Source of the DNA: CAKZNE01 sp040222435
Lineage (GTDB): Bacteria > Bacteroidota > Bacteroidia > Flavobacteriales > Schleiferiaceae
Length of the DNA stretch: 64,000 nucleotides
NCBI GenBank assembly: GCA_965212245.1
Contig: OZ243107.1
Span: 2,418,001 to 2,482,000 of the forward strand
Reading direction: 5' to 3'
This document shows, one piece after another, positions 26,171 through 36,900 of this stretch (the stretch's first letter is position 1; the number at the start of each line of letters is the position of its first letter). The notes under the pieces were generated by a model. That model had not been told where the DNA came from. It searched no databases and was given only the letters and a program-made list of their open reading frames with translations. Position numbers and translations under genes: made by a program.

Positions 26171-29146
26171 CTAATCAATTAAATCATTTGCGTGAATTAG
26201 CAATTTAACCGCTTTTTGATTTAATATAGCGGCCATGTGGCTACTGCCTCTACCCCAACTCGGGTCATCAATTGGATCCATTCCACTATTTGGACCAATA
26301 TTTATTTCAGTTACGTCAATATAATTCAATTGAGAGATTGGGTTTTCTGTACCTGTATCCATTCCCATATGCGCCCAGGTAAGGTCATCCCAACGTGGAA
26401 TGTTATAGGTGAAATTTCCTTCAAATTCATCTAACCCAAAACGTATATCTCCTAAACGCTCTGAGAATTCAAAGTACCAGCCGCTTTCGCCATCGGGTGG
26501 GTTTTCGCCCTTTGCGTCTTCAGCGGTGAGATCAAACCCCAGCAAAAGTGCATCGGGAGGCATTTGTCCGAAAAATACGGGATACTTCTTTTCGGCCGCT
26601 TGGTAATCAGTGGCGGTTGGAAAATCACGGGTGTACGTATCAGCCTGGCCAGGTACCGGTTGCCAGTCAAATGCTTTAACCGCTCTTAGTTCCAGGTTCG
26701 GGAATTTTTTTAAAAGATCGGCCCGTATCACCAATACTAAATTGGCCTCACCACTGGCAAAGCCGGAGTTGTGAGTACCCAGTTCGGTTTCATGAGCCCA
26801 TTTGTGAATGGCATCAATATTACGGTGTTGTAAGGTCAGAGTTTGATGTGCTGCCTCTGTCAAGTCTTTAATTTCCGTTTGGGAGGGAACAATAATGGGG
26901 GAGTCCCAGAATCTTTGAAAAAAGGTGGCTCTTTTATCGGTTGGATATTGGTTCCATAGTAGTTCCCGGCCCATCTCGTAATTGAGGCCTACCATAAGGG
27001 ACTCAATAAATTTATTGTTGGTTTCCAGCAGCGTAACCGTGTTCTCACCTACTAAATGGAAATTGGGAATAATCAAATCTTTACTGTAAGTCTTAAGGAT
27101 ATCAAACACCGGCAAGTCAATACTGGGAGCGGCCATTGGTTTTTGCAACCATTTAACGTTTAAGGCCGCCAAGTCACCCTGGTACTTCAGCCAAAAATTG
27201 ATTTTGGCCGTAAAGTTTATTTCCGGGATTGTAGCATCGGTCAGTTCTGCAGCTATGGTGGTAACCGTAGTGTTTAAGGGGTCTGGCTCAATGGGATAGG
27301 CCTCTTCCAAATTAGCGATGGCCGTATAGGTTTGGGCTGCCCCTGTTTTAAAATAACCCGATTGAGGCGAATCCTGACCGCCACTTTGCCAGCTACCGCT
27401 ATAATTAGCTCCTGGTTTTAGGAGTAAAAAATTAGTAACGGCTCCTGCGGTGCTGTAGGTATCGGCTGAAAGATCGGAGGCAGTAACGGCCTCGGCAACT
27501 CCTTCTCTTCCGGAGGGAAAAGTGTTGGCGGGTTTTGCTTTAATACTGTTATTGGCCACATTGTCCGTAATCTGGAATTTCGCTACTTCAGGCAAATTAC
27601 TCTTCCGCATTACGGGGCCGTTGGGCCTGATAAATCGTGTAAAAGAGGTATCGGTCATAGACCGTGGTATCCTACTCTGCTTTACCGATCGCTTTACACT
27701 TTGATTGTTGGTTTTATCCCTGGCAATATGGTGTACACTAGCCGTTAAGTTTAGTACCGTTTGGCCAGGAAGATTTTTAATGTGCTTCTCAAAGGCGGCA
27801 TCGGAGGCCAGATAAGTGGTGGTGGTAGCCTCCAGTTTACGGTTGGCAGCAATTACTTCCCCCACCTGTTTCCAGGCCATTTCCATGTAGGCATCCTGGT
27901 TTTCTTTAAATACAGTAGCACCCAGGCCCGCAGCAGCCCTGTTTTTGGGGTCGAGGTTTAGCTCACTAAGCCAAAATTCATTTTGCAAAACAATATTCCG
28001 AACCGCGTGCCAGCGTCCGTAAAAAGGTAGAGATATAACGGGATCTACGAGTCCGTCTTCAATGCCCTGGTTCATATTGGCTCCCAGGTTGACCAGGTTT
28101 TGCAGCTCATCCACAAAGATGTCATTGCCTGTATTGAGAAATAACTCGTCAGAAGTGCCTGCCTGGCGCATAGTACCGCCCATTTCTACGTAAGTATCAT
28201 TGGCCACACCATTTAGTTTAGGATGGTTGGGCTGACTGATATTAATGGGAATTTTTCCTAACTCACCATCAGCCGGAGCGGCCTTAATACGTCTTGCCAG
28301 AGCTTCAAAGTCTCCGGAGGTTCCGGTTTTAAAGTCAAAGGAATAGTAGATGGGGTATAGTTTTCGGGGATCGCTGGTGTTAGAATGATCCCAGGAGGCC
28401 TCCTGTATATTGCTGCCTCCTGTGGAGACGTCCATTCCCAGGCCTGCTTGCCTGCCCAGTTCAAATGTAGGTACCAAAAAGGCAGTGTAATCTGTGTCGT
28501 CCTGTAACCTGCGCGGGCATATAATGCGTGATATAGCCCGATAAGGCTCACCATCCAGAATGTCAATAATATCTTCCTTTGTACTTTGATTTATGGTGGT
28601 TGGTACGGGGGCAAAATTGGCTCCAATAATTTGAACATGCGCCCAGGCCCAGGTTTGGGTTTGGTTCGGGAATATGATATCGTGACCCTTTAAAATATTG
28701 ATCACCCGGTTGGGGGCTGACAGGCCTTCATTGTATTCAAACTCCGGGTCGCTTCCACCTCTTTTCAAAACAATAAGTGCCATCCAGGGTCTCAAGCTTT
28801 TGGTAGCCCCTGAGGGTGTTCCGGGCTTTAGAGGTGTATAGCGCCAGGGAAAATCTTCATCCTGAAACTCTATAAAAGGTAGATAGTTGGGTAAAAACTC
28901 GTCTTCACTGGCTACCGGGGCATGACGTAATACTGCCGACTCATTGATGCTTTCAACTTCACCGGGGCCTACGAAGTCAATGCTTTTGGTAAAATCACTG
29001 GCTCCTGTTAATTGTACCTGGAAATCCAGGGTTGGACGAAGCCCTGTGCCATTGGCGGATGCAAAGTTGTCAGTATCCGGTACTTTGGTTCCAATTCCTC
29101 TTTTAAGGAAGGGGAGGAAGGTGTAATTTTCTTCTGTTAAGGCCAT
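26171..29146 (-). CDS. Large uncharacterised protein (991 aa)
   Basis: A 991-aa protein without signal peptide or recognised domain. The N-terminal 200 residues are Pro/Trp-rich (LPNYLPFIEFQDEDFPWRYTPLKPG, then LRPWMALIVLKRG). A later Trp-rich block around residues 770-960 (HKWAHETELGTHNSGF and DDLTWAHMGMDTG) looks like a folded C-terminal domain. It lies 9 nt after the DUF6603-like gene and is co-transcribed with it. Function unknown. Confidence 0.6.
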   Translation of the reverse strand: MALTEENYTFLPFLKRGIGTKVPDTDNFASANGTGLRPTLDFQVQLTGASDFTKSIDFVGPGEVESINESAVLRHAPVASEDEFLPNYLPFIEFQDEDFPWRYTPLKPGTPSGATKSLRPWMALIVLKRGGSDPEFEYNEGLSAPNRVINILKGHDIIFPNQTQTWAWAHVQIIGANFAPVPTTINQSTKEDIIDILDGEPYRAISRIICPRRLQDDTDYTAFLVPTFELGRQAGLGMDVSTGGSNIQEASWDHSNTSDPRKLYPIYYSFDFKTGTSGDFEALARRIKAAPADGELGKIPINISQPNHPKLNGVANDTYVEMGGTMRQAGTSDELFLNTGNDIFVDELQNLVNLGANMNQGIEDGLVDPVISLPFYGRWHAVRNIVLQNEFWLSELNLDPKNRAAAGLGATVFKENQDAYMEMAWKQVGEVIAANRKLEATTTTYLASDAAFEKHIKNLPGQTVLNLTASVHHIARDKTNNQSVKRSVKQSRIPRSMTDTSFTRFIRPNGPVMRKSNLPEVAKFQITDNVANNSIKAKPANTFPSGREGVAEAVTASDLSADTYSTAGAVTNFLLLKPGANYSGSWQSGGQDSPQSGYFKTGAAQTYTAIANLEEAYPIEPDPLNTTVTTIAAELTDATIPEINFTAKINFWLKYQGDLAALNVKWLQKPMAAPSIDLPVFDILKTYSKDLIIPNFHLVGENTVTLLETNNKFIESLMVGLNYEMGRELLWNQYPTDKRATFFQRFWDSPIIVPSQTEIKDLTEAAHQTLTLQHRNIDAIHKWAHETELGTHNSGFASGEANLVLVIRADLLKKFPNLELRAVKAFDWQPVPGQADTYTRDFPTATDYQAAEKKYPVFFGQMPPDALLLGFDLTAEDAKGENPPDGESGWYFEFSERLGDIRFGLDEFEGNFTYNIPRWDDLTWAHMGMDTGTENPISQLNYIDVTEINIGPNSGMDPIDDPSWGRGSSHMAAILNQKAVKLLIHANDLID

Positions 29147-29155
29147 AATACTTTC

Positions 29156-32100
29156 TTATACGGTTTCATAACTGTTAAAGTCTGCCATGGAAACAATATC
29201 ATAGGCATCCAAATCCAGCGTTTCATCTAAGGTCAATTGTTCTTCAATCCATTGAATGCCTTCTTCGTAGCTTTCAAATTCCACACCGCTTACGGATTGC
29301 CCGTTATCATCTACTGGTATGAAAACACCTCCCAATACTTCAATATCAAGAGCTGTGTCAAATGAACCGAAGCCGCCACCTTTGAGTACTTTATTAAAGT
29401 ATTCGCCCGCACCGCTTCCGGCAAAGGACTTTTCAAGTTCACCAAGCCCTAAGGGCGCATACATACCTACATACTTTACAAGGTCCCCGTCAACGAAGAT
29501 CATTTCTTTTTCTGCGGGGTTTATACTTACCATTTCACCGGACTCAAAGTAATTCAGGTTTTCGCGTAACCGGATCTTCAGCCCACTCTTAAATTGTGTA
29601 AAAGAAGGTTCTTTGAGTAATTTGTCTTTGTCTATGGCAAAAAACTGGGCTGGGGCAAATTGATCTTTAACCTGTTGGGTTGGGAAAGTGTTACCCAGTA
29701 GTTTAATAGCGTCAATGTCGAACTTTGAAACGGTATCGGGTTCGGCATTTCCGTACCGCTGGATGTTGACATTCAACGGTACAATTTTTTGACGTAAGGT
29801 GATGCTGCTTTGTGGGTTGATCAAAAGCTCATCCTCCAGTTCCGAAGCATTTCTCAGTATCACCAATGAGTTGGTAGAGGTGGGGAGGGTAGTCTCCCAG
29901 CCTTCGGGTTGGTTGAGTGCCTCCGTTAGGGCAACGGCTACGTTTACCTTGGGCAGGGATACGGTTTTGTCCTGACCCCAGGATTTATTGAAGGTTTTTT
30001 TGCAGTTGATTACAAAGAGGATTTTAACTCTAAAATGTCCGTGTGCATTGTAGCGTCCGGGGCCACTCATGCTGGCATGTACATCTATGCCAAAAAGCGT
30101 CCACCTCTTGTATTTTACTTCAAATTTAGCCCCAATACCTGCATCAAACCTGAATTTGGGACGGTAGTAAATCAGTACATCAAAGTAAACGGTGGCTGAT
30201 GCGGAAAAACCACCAATGCCTACGTAAACATATACCCCGGCACCAAATTGAACGGTATTGGAGGATACCGCAAAATAGGTCCACCCCCGAATTTTTATGT
30301 ACTTGTTGTCAATGATTACAATGGCCAGATTCTTAATATCAGCCGGCAGCATCATGTGACTGGGCTTTGGGAAATTAGGGTGGAATCCGCCTACCGATAC
30401 CAGGAAGGAGGCGTTGTTGCCCCACAACACCCTTAAGAGAATATCCCCCTCCAAGGAAATACTTAATAGCCCAGAGTCAAATATGGAAGCATCAAAGGAG
30501 AGGTACTTTCTATGAAAATCAATAACCCCCAGGAAGTTCACATTGATTCGAAGCAGTTTAGCATCTTTAGCGGGCATATGTGCCCTTAATACCCCGAGTA
30601 TCGCTACCTGAACAGGCCGGTCAAATTCAACGATGAGCCCAAACTGGATGGTGAAAAGTGAATCGGTAATCCAACTTAGCTCAGCAATGGGGCCTACCAG
30701 AAACTGACCTTCTTTTTGTGGAAAGGCCGTATTCATAGTATTCAGGATTTGGGGAGCCTTATTGGCAATGGGCGGTGCCGGAAACAGAATATCGTTGGTT
30801 GACCCGTCTTTAACACCTTTCCGTAACACTTCCGCATTGGCCGTTCGATTAAGGCCGGTAATACCTCCTACACCCGTTATTTTGAAACCCAGTCCGATAT
30901 CAATTCCGGGCTTAAAGCGGGCGGCAATAATCATTAAAAAAGAAAGGCCTTTTTGGCCGTTGGGTAGTTTAAGTGAGAGTATTCCCAGTGCCGAAGCAGA
31001 TATCTTCTTAAAGCTGAGACTTAGGGCACCTTTGTACAACTCTAAATCAGGGTCATGCGCAACGTAACCGCCTATGGAGAAACCGGCCTTCTCCGCAAAG
31101 GGACTGGCAATGCCTACCCCAAAGCCTGCGGGCCTTACCAACTCAAAGCTGATGTTGGCCGGGCCTAAATTCCCGCCTCCCTGCGGAAAAGCGATGATAG
31201 TTTTGAAACCTGCTTTCTCCACAGCTCCCACTAAAGGACCAATTTTTACACCGGCATTTACGGTGGACGTTATATCCAGTTGGTTTCCGCTAAGATTAAA
31301 GGCAAAATTGAGAAGCTGAACTTCCAACAATCCCAGGAAATCCTTATTAATGTGTACCGTTTTTTCAAAAGTAGTTCCTGAAAACCCATCATCGGTGATA
31401 TTAACCGTGGGCTCTCCATCCCAGCCAAATACCAGGTCAAATTCATTGGCCTGCGACTCAAAGTATTCAAACTCTTTTACTTCCAGGAATTTGGGTATGG
31501 CCTTACCGATTACGGGGATGTCCCTGATACGATCTATCCTGCCCTGTACTTTGAACTGCCACTCTCCTTGTACCTGACCGATGCATAGTTTTTTGAGGGT
31601 AAAAGCAATGGTGTCGGGGATTTCGAGTTGGAGACCATCATCTTCACTTACGCATATTTCGTAGCCGTTAATACCCCAATCAATACTGAAGTTAAGTATG
31701 GCATCTTGTTTAGAGGCATCTTTTAGACCTTTAATCTCGAACTGGCCAGCAATAGCGGAATTGATGACATTATTCTTTTCAAATTCCAGGTTAAAGGAGG
31801 TGAGCTTTATTTTGAGCGCATCATTGAATAATTCAAATTTCATCAATGGACTCGGGTCGCCTGCGGTATCGGCCTCCATCAGGAAATTACCGCTTACTGT
31901 AAACCCATTGTCATCGTCATAACCAATTAAAACTCTTTGACCAATTATAGACGCTGTTGAACCTGATTGCGCACTCCAGAATTGTGGAAGATCAATTGAA
32001 ACGGAATCAGCATAAATGCCTTTAAATGAATTTGGAAGACCTAACATATTGGCATAAGCCAGGTTTGAGCTTTCAGATACGTCAAACTTCATCCCTGAAA

Positions 32101-33067
32101 ACCCCAGCAATAAACCCGTATTTAAAAGTCTTGCTTTATCGTAGGGTGCTTGTAAACTGGCTGAAACTTCTGAGGAAAACCCGATAACACCTTTGGAGTC
32201 AAACCAAAATTCCGATTTAGCGAACTCTACTGTTGTTTTAACATTGGTATCAGTTGCCGGAACATATTCTCCACTTCCCGAATCTTCCATAGGCATAAAC
32301 AAGGATCGCGGGAATTCCAGGGCTACCGACAAATCCATGCGAGCGGTAATTCTAGGTATGTAGGCATCGAGAATGCTTTGCTCAATATCTTTAGGAGACC
32401 CCACTAAGAGAGCGTTAAAAACTTTATTAACAACTTCAAGAGGGTCTGACGCTGAGGTTAGGTAAATAGTAAAGAAAATATCATATACCGTTACACCATT
32501 CAGGTTGGTATTAGCCGGATCTTTTATTTCAGCAAGAATGTTCTCGGCATTCACCTCGGTTACCAAAGAGCTTACATTGGGGTTAATACTACTCCCATAT
32601 TGATTATCAATAGCCGTTACCAATTGTGAAGCGTAGCCGTCCTCAAGATTTTCAATGATGGATTTTAACAATTGAGCCTCACTAAGTCCGAATAGCTCCA
32701 GTGCTTCTTCAATAAGTTCCCTCACTGTAAAGGATGAAGGAGCTGTAAAACGGCCACCGTATCCAAGAATACCGTAATCAACGTGCCCGGAAATATCAAA
32801 TTCAGTGTGATTTACTCCGTTGGCAGGGTCGAAGCTAGGGTTAAGTATTAATTTGAATCCGGTACCCGGAATATCAAAATCCAATGCTTGTAAAGTTCTA
32901 ACCCTGGCGCGAAAGTCCAAATCATTTTGTCCAGGCGCAGAATCCGAATAATAAGAAACCAGGTATAAATTACTTAATAGTGAACTTAAGCCGGCTGATA
33001 ACCAATTAACTTCACTAGGTAAATCGGAGAGATTAATTATTTGATCTAAAGGTTGGAGGTTGCTCAT
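29156..33067 (-). CDS. DUF6603-like giant protein (1303 aa)
   Basis: A 1303-aa protein of alternating strands. The C-terminal third has repeated amphipathic beta segments (GAGVYVYVGIGGFSASATVYF, GIGAKFEVKYKRWTLFGIDV, then SGPGRYNAHGHFRVKILFVI and KSWG) that match my recollection of DUF6603: a long beta-rich body ending in a GP..W/Y.AHG.F block and a final WG. The middle contains Gly-rich strands (GFGVGIASPFAEKAGFSIGGYVA). Such a pattern can mean a large beta-barrel or a beta-helix-like scaffold. No signal peptide is seen. It is the first gene of the five-gene run down to 17.3 kb, with a 99-nt gap upstream that could hold a promoter. The DUF label needs a profile search. Confidence 0.6.
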   Translation of the reverse strand: MSNLQPLDQIINLSDLPSEVNWLSAGLSSLLSNLYLVSYYSDSAPGQNDLDFRARVRTLQALDFDIPGTGFKLILNPSFDPANGVNHTEFDISGHVDYGILGYGGRFTAPSSFTVRELIEEALELFGLSEAQLLKSIIENLEDGYASQLVTAIDNQYGSSINPNVSSLVTEVNAENILAEIKDPANTNLNGVTVYDIFFTIYLTSASDPLEVVNKVFNALLVGSPKDIEQSILDAYIPRITARMDLSVALEFPRSLFMPMEDSGSGEYVPATDTNVKTTVEFAKSEFWFDSKGVIGFSSEVSASLQAPYDKARLLNTGLLLGFSGMKFDVSESSNLAYANMLGLPNSFKGIYADSVSIDLPQFWSAQSGSTASIIGQRVLIGYDDDNGFTVSGNFLMEADTAGDPSPLMKFELFNDALKIKLTSFNLEFEKNNVINSAIAGQFEIKGLKDASKQDAILNFSIDWGINGYEICVSEDDGLQLEIPDTIAFTLKKLCIGQVQGEWQFKVQGRIDRIRDIPVIGKAIPKFLEVKEFEYFESQANEFDLVFGWDGEPTVNITDDGFSGTTFEKTVHINKDFLGLLEVQLLNFAFNLSGNQLDITSTVNAGVKIGPLVGAVEKAGFKTIIAFPQGGGNLGPANISFELVRPAGFGVGIASPFAEKAGFSIGGYVAHDPDLELYKGALSLSFKKISASALGILSLKLPNGQKGLSFLMIIAARFKPGIDIGLGFKITGVGGITGLNRTANAEVLRKGVKDGSTNDILFPAPPIANKAPQILNTMNTAFPQKEGQFLVGPIAELSWITDSLFTIQFGLIVEFDRPVQVAILGVLRAHMPAKDAKLLRINVNFLGVIDFHRKYLSFDASIFDSGLLSISLEGDILLRVLWGNNASFLVSVGGFHPNFPKPSHMMLPADIKNLAIVIIDNKYIKIRGWTYFAVSSNTVQFGAGVYVYVGIGGFSASATVYFDVLIYYRPKFRFDAGIGAKFEVKYKRWTLFGIDVHASMSGPGRYNAHGHFRVKILFVINCKKTFNKSWGQDKTVSLPKVNVAVALTEALNQPEGWETTLPTSTNSLVILRNASELEDELLINPQSSITLRQKIVPLNVNIQRYGNAEPDTVSKFDIDAIKLLGNTFPTQQVKDQFAPAQFFAIDKDKLLKEPSFTQFKSGLKIRLRENLNYFESGEMVSINPAEKEMIFVDGDLVKYVGMYAPLGLGELEKSFAGSGAGEYFNKVLKGGGFGSFDTALDIEVLGGVFIPVDDNGQSVSGVEFESYEEGIQWIEEQLTLDETLDLDAYDIVSMADFNSYETV

Positions 33068-33166
33068 GACCGAATTATTTATACCAAAAACTATTGCTGT
33101 ATTATGATGGTACTACGAAGCTCTTTTTTTTTATCCTAAATATTTGCGTAGACATACGCACTGAGA

Positions 33167-33949
33167 TTATTCCAGTTTTTCAGTCTTAGATATAAAGCAA
33201 TAAGGTTGATCACGATAAAACCAAACCGTATGTAAACTGTCATTTGTGGTAGCCTGAATCTTGCCTATTTTTCCCCTGTCATCAGAAAGAATAATTTGAG
33301 CATTTTTCCATTTTGGATAAAAGACAAGCTTAAAGTACTCTAAATGAGGATGTCTTTCTGTTTTCCAACTATCAATATACTCTCTTACACTATGAAGCTC
33401 GTCAAGAGTTTTAATTTCATATAATGATTTTCCTGCTAATTTCCAACTCAATTTTGGATTAGGAAATTTTGTTTTGGGTAACAGTGGTAATACAAATAAC
33501 TGATGCCATATCCTTGAGAGTGAAGATTCCGTGTAATTCAAATTAGAGCTTATTGAAAAGCAGGCATATCCAATGGCAGGGGGAGGGACATTGTCAAACT
33601 CATACATTATATTATCTATTGAAAAATAATTGGGGCCAACTATCAGGAAATATATTTTTTTGCATTGGCTGTATTTAGCCATATAATAGGTTGTAGAGGG
33701 ATGGTTATATAAATATATTTTAGAGGTGTCGATTAAATCTATATTATTTTCATCACATGTATTGGGGAAATAGGCTTTTAGGAGTTCAGTATTTTTCAGG
33801 TTGTCATAAGCAGAAAACCTTTTCGTGTGTAGCGAAGGCAACATTGCTACTGGGGTGTATAGATTATCTTTTGCACATTTTTTTAAATCATGCTTTATTC
33901 CACAAGAAGTTAATGAAAGAAAAATAAATACGGTGATAGGTAACCTCAT
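33167..33949 (-). CDS. Lipoprotein of unknown function
   Basis: A 260-aa protein with a short lipoprotein signal (VFIFLSLTSCGIKHD). The mature part is rich in Tyr, Lys and Asn with no recognised domain. Its start overlaps the stop of the 1053-aa gene by one base, so the two are co-transcribed. This gene and the 1053-aa gene are visibly richer in A and T than the genes to their left. Function unknown. Confidence 0.6.
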   Translation of the reverse strand: MRLPITVFIFLSLTSCGIKHDLKKCAKDNLYTPVAMLPSLHTKRFSAYDNLKNTELLKAYFPNTCDENNIDLIDTSKIYLYNHPSTTYYMAKYSQCKKIYFLIVGPNYFSIDNIMYEFDNVPPPAIGYACFSISSNLNYTESSLSRIWHQLFVLPLLPKTKFPNPKLSWKLAGKSLYEIKTLDELHSVREYIDSWKTERHPHLEYFKLVFYPKWKNAQIILSDDRGKIGKIQATTNDSLHTVWFYRDQPYCFISKTEKLE

Positions 33950-36900
33950 TAAGTAGACTTAGGGATATAAACATTCGTGAAATTACCCAGATCTTCTTCT
34001 AGCTTTGCATAATCAAAAGCAGTTCCACTAAGATATATTTTGAGATATGGAGGGCATACCCCCTGGTAGTATCCGCCTCCCATATCATTGGCTTGTTGCG
34101 GATTGTTATTAAAGAATTTCACCAAGGAAGAAAACATTTCTCGCCAAACATTGTCAATTATCCATCTCTTACCTAAAAGAGATTCCATATAGCAGCCAGT
34201 ATTCCCGGATGGATGGCCCTCTAAATGGCCTCCACCGGTAGATCTGGATTTGTAAGGGTCTGTTTCATCATATAAATCCGAATCCTGAATGGGATAGTTG
34301 GCTGAAAGCTTGGTCCATAATTGATTAAGAAGAGGGTTTTTTATGTTATATAAGGCATGGCCCAGTTCATGTACAATGACATGAGAGATTAAAAGTTGGC
34401 GTGGTGAAAAATCTACTTCAGGGAGCTCGTCCGGGTATGTTGCACTGTAATCCTGATCAGTAAAGTTGCTTCGTATGCTCTCGTTAAGGCTTATAGTTAT
34501 AATGGGTTCAATTTCCCCGTGTCCTTTCTCGGTAAGAGTAGAAACTGTTTTGACAGATTCATTGCCATTTTTATCGGTAAAATTGAACTCTGGTGAATAC
34601 CCTTCGGCAATTTCTTCAGGATTTTTATAATGCACCTCATCTTTTAAGGCCAATTCTTCATATTTCGAATGGTTCGTAATAGAACCAATTTTATTTAAAC
34701 TATTAAAAGTATTGCCGTTGATAGTAAATTGTTTTGGATTTACGCTGGTAGCACCAGTACTTCCAATAGGGGTATATCCAACATTAATAGTAAAAGTTCG
34801 AAGGTCCGTATTGGTTCCATCATACTGAGCACCATTATTTTCAGACCATATGCCATAATAGGTCTTATGTCCTAAAATTGTTATTGCATCCAATTCCTTA
34901 AACAACTCGGGAACAAACCTTCGGCCTCGCTTTAAAGCCTCGTTTATTTCATGAAAGGCTTCTACCTCATTGGGGTCAGTGCTGTTAGGGTTATGTGAAA
35001 TACATATTCCGTAGGAAGTGGTTTGCAAGTCAATTGTCTCGGCCTGAGCAGCAGCCTCAGTACAATATAATCTGCCATCAATGCTGTGAAATGTAGGGCT
35101 CAGGATATTGGAAATATAATTTCCATTAATATCTAAACCATCTATATTGAATTGAGCATTTGAATAATTGTATCCATTGGTCGATGTGTCCATAAAATTA
35201 TCCGAACTGACTTTTAGGAAAACGGGATGTTCATAACTGTCATAGGAAGAAATGGAGCTTTCAATTTGTGCGTATTCATTAATGGTTAAAGTGACCGCTA
35301 GAAAAGTGTCATTATCGTAGTTCCTGAATTTTTTAAATAGTTTTTCCCAGCTTCTGCCAAACCAGTTCTGTGAGATTTCCAGCGTCTGAAATGTGCTGGA
35401 AGAGGTTACAACCTCCACTTTCCTAACTTTGAAGTCTCCGTCTCCATCTGATGATATTGCTTTAAAAAAGCTTTCCTTTCCAGAAACAAATTGGGCCGGA
35501 TACCGAGATATCTTATTCCTTGAATTCTCCAGTTCCAGTGCACAAGCGAAGAAAATAACCCGATCTTGATCTATACCGATTCCTGTTTGGTACATACCTG
35601 GATGTGTTAATCCGAAAGTGTTACTATTATCACTGATATATTTTAAGCTTCCAAAGAAAACAGAGTTAGTAATGGCCTGTGAATCAAGTATGGGATAGGA
35701 TGATAATAACTGAACTTCAAATAATTTGTCTAAATAGTGAGATGATGATTCAACATCATTCGGAATAGTGATATCCTGATGGATATAGAATATTTTAAAA
35801 TACCCACCAATTTCCTGTAGACTTGAAATGTTGGCTTGAAATCCGCTTATTTTCAGGTTTTTAGTAACGGGATAGGTGCCCGAACCGGATGCATTGGCAG
35901 ATGCTTCTTCGGACAAGTCCCTAAAACGATTGCCCTGAACGAGTTCTACCGGATACGCAGACTCTTCACTTTGTCGGCCACAAGCTATGAAAGCCAATTT
36001 TTTGGTATTGGTGTCTACAGGAAAGCTGATTTCTATTTCAGTTTTGTTGCTCGCGGAAATGTTCTTAACGAAGTTTGAGGAAGAAACACCCCCTAGTGGT
36101 GTATAGTTATCGATTATGACGAGAGGCCACCCCTGAGTGGCTATAATAGTTTCCTCAAGTTGATTTGAAGAAACATTTTTAAAAGCAATACCCTTGGTAT
36201 AACGACTATAAAAATTCCAACTAAACCCGGACTCATCCCTAAGGTCAAGATAAATTCGGTGTGGATAGTTATAGGTAGTCTGTAAAATATCCTGGTAAAG
36301 CGTGTTCTCCGACTTGTCACCCTGATCCGTCATAAGCCCATCCTGGAAAAGATGGCTCCATAGGCAGATAGGGTCCATGAAATTCAAACACTTTTCTTTT
36401 TCGGCTTGCCTGGTGTTTCCTGTCAGGCTCGTAATATCAATTATTTTTCCGTTACCAGATGATCCTAAATCACTATTTCTTACCCATTCCATATCGGGAC
36501 TATTCCAAGATGATTCCAGGACTAATTCAATTCCGAAGTAATGTTTATTCGAAGATCCACTCGGTTGGAACTGAAACTCTCCTAATATATCCCCGGCTTT
36601 TACACCGTATGCAGGAAAGTTATACTGGTTGTTGAATAAAAAATCTATTGAACTTTGATCTGTAATTGACATTTCATTGGAGTCCGTAGTGCTGTGTTTA
36701 ATTCCCAGGCCTAAACTCAGGTATTCAGGCTCTGGGAGTGCGCCATTATCCAAGATTTTTGAAATAATATGGTTATTTGGTAAAGAAGAATGATCAATAA
36801 AATCATCAGGATTAGAGGATAATAAAAGTGAGTCCTTTCGGATTCCGCGGTATATAATATATTTTAATGGTAAACCCTTAAGCGCACAGGGCTCATTAAG

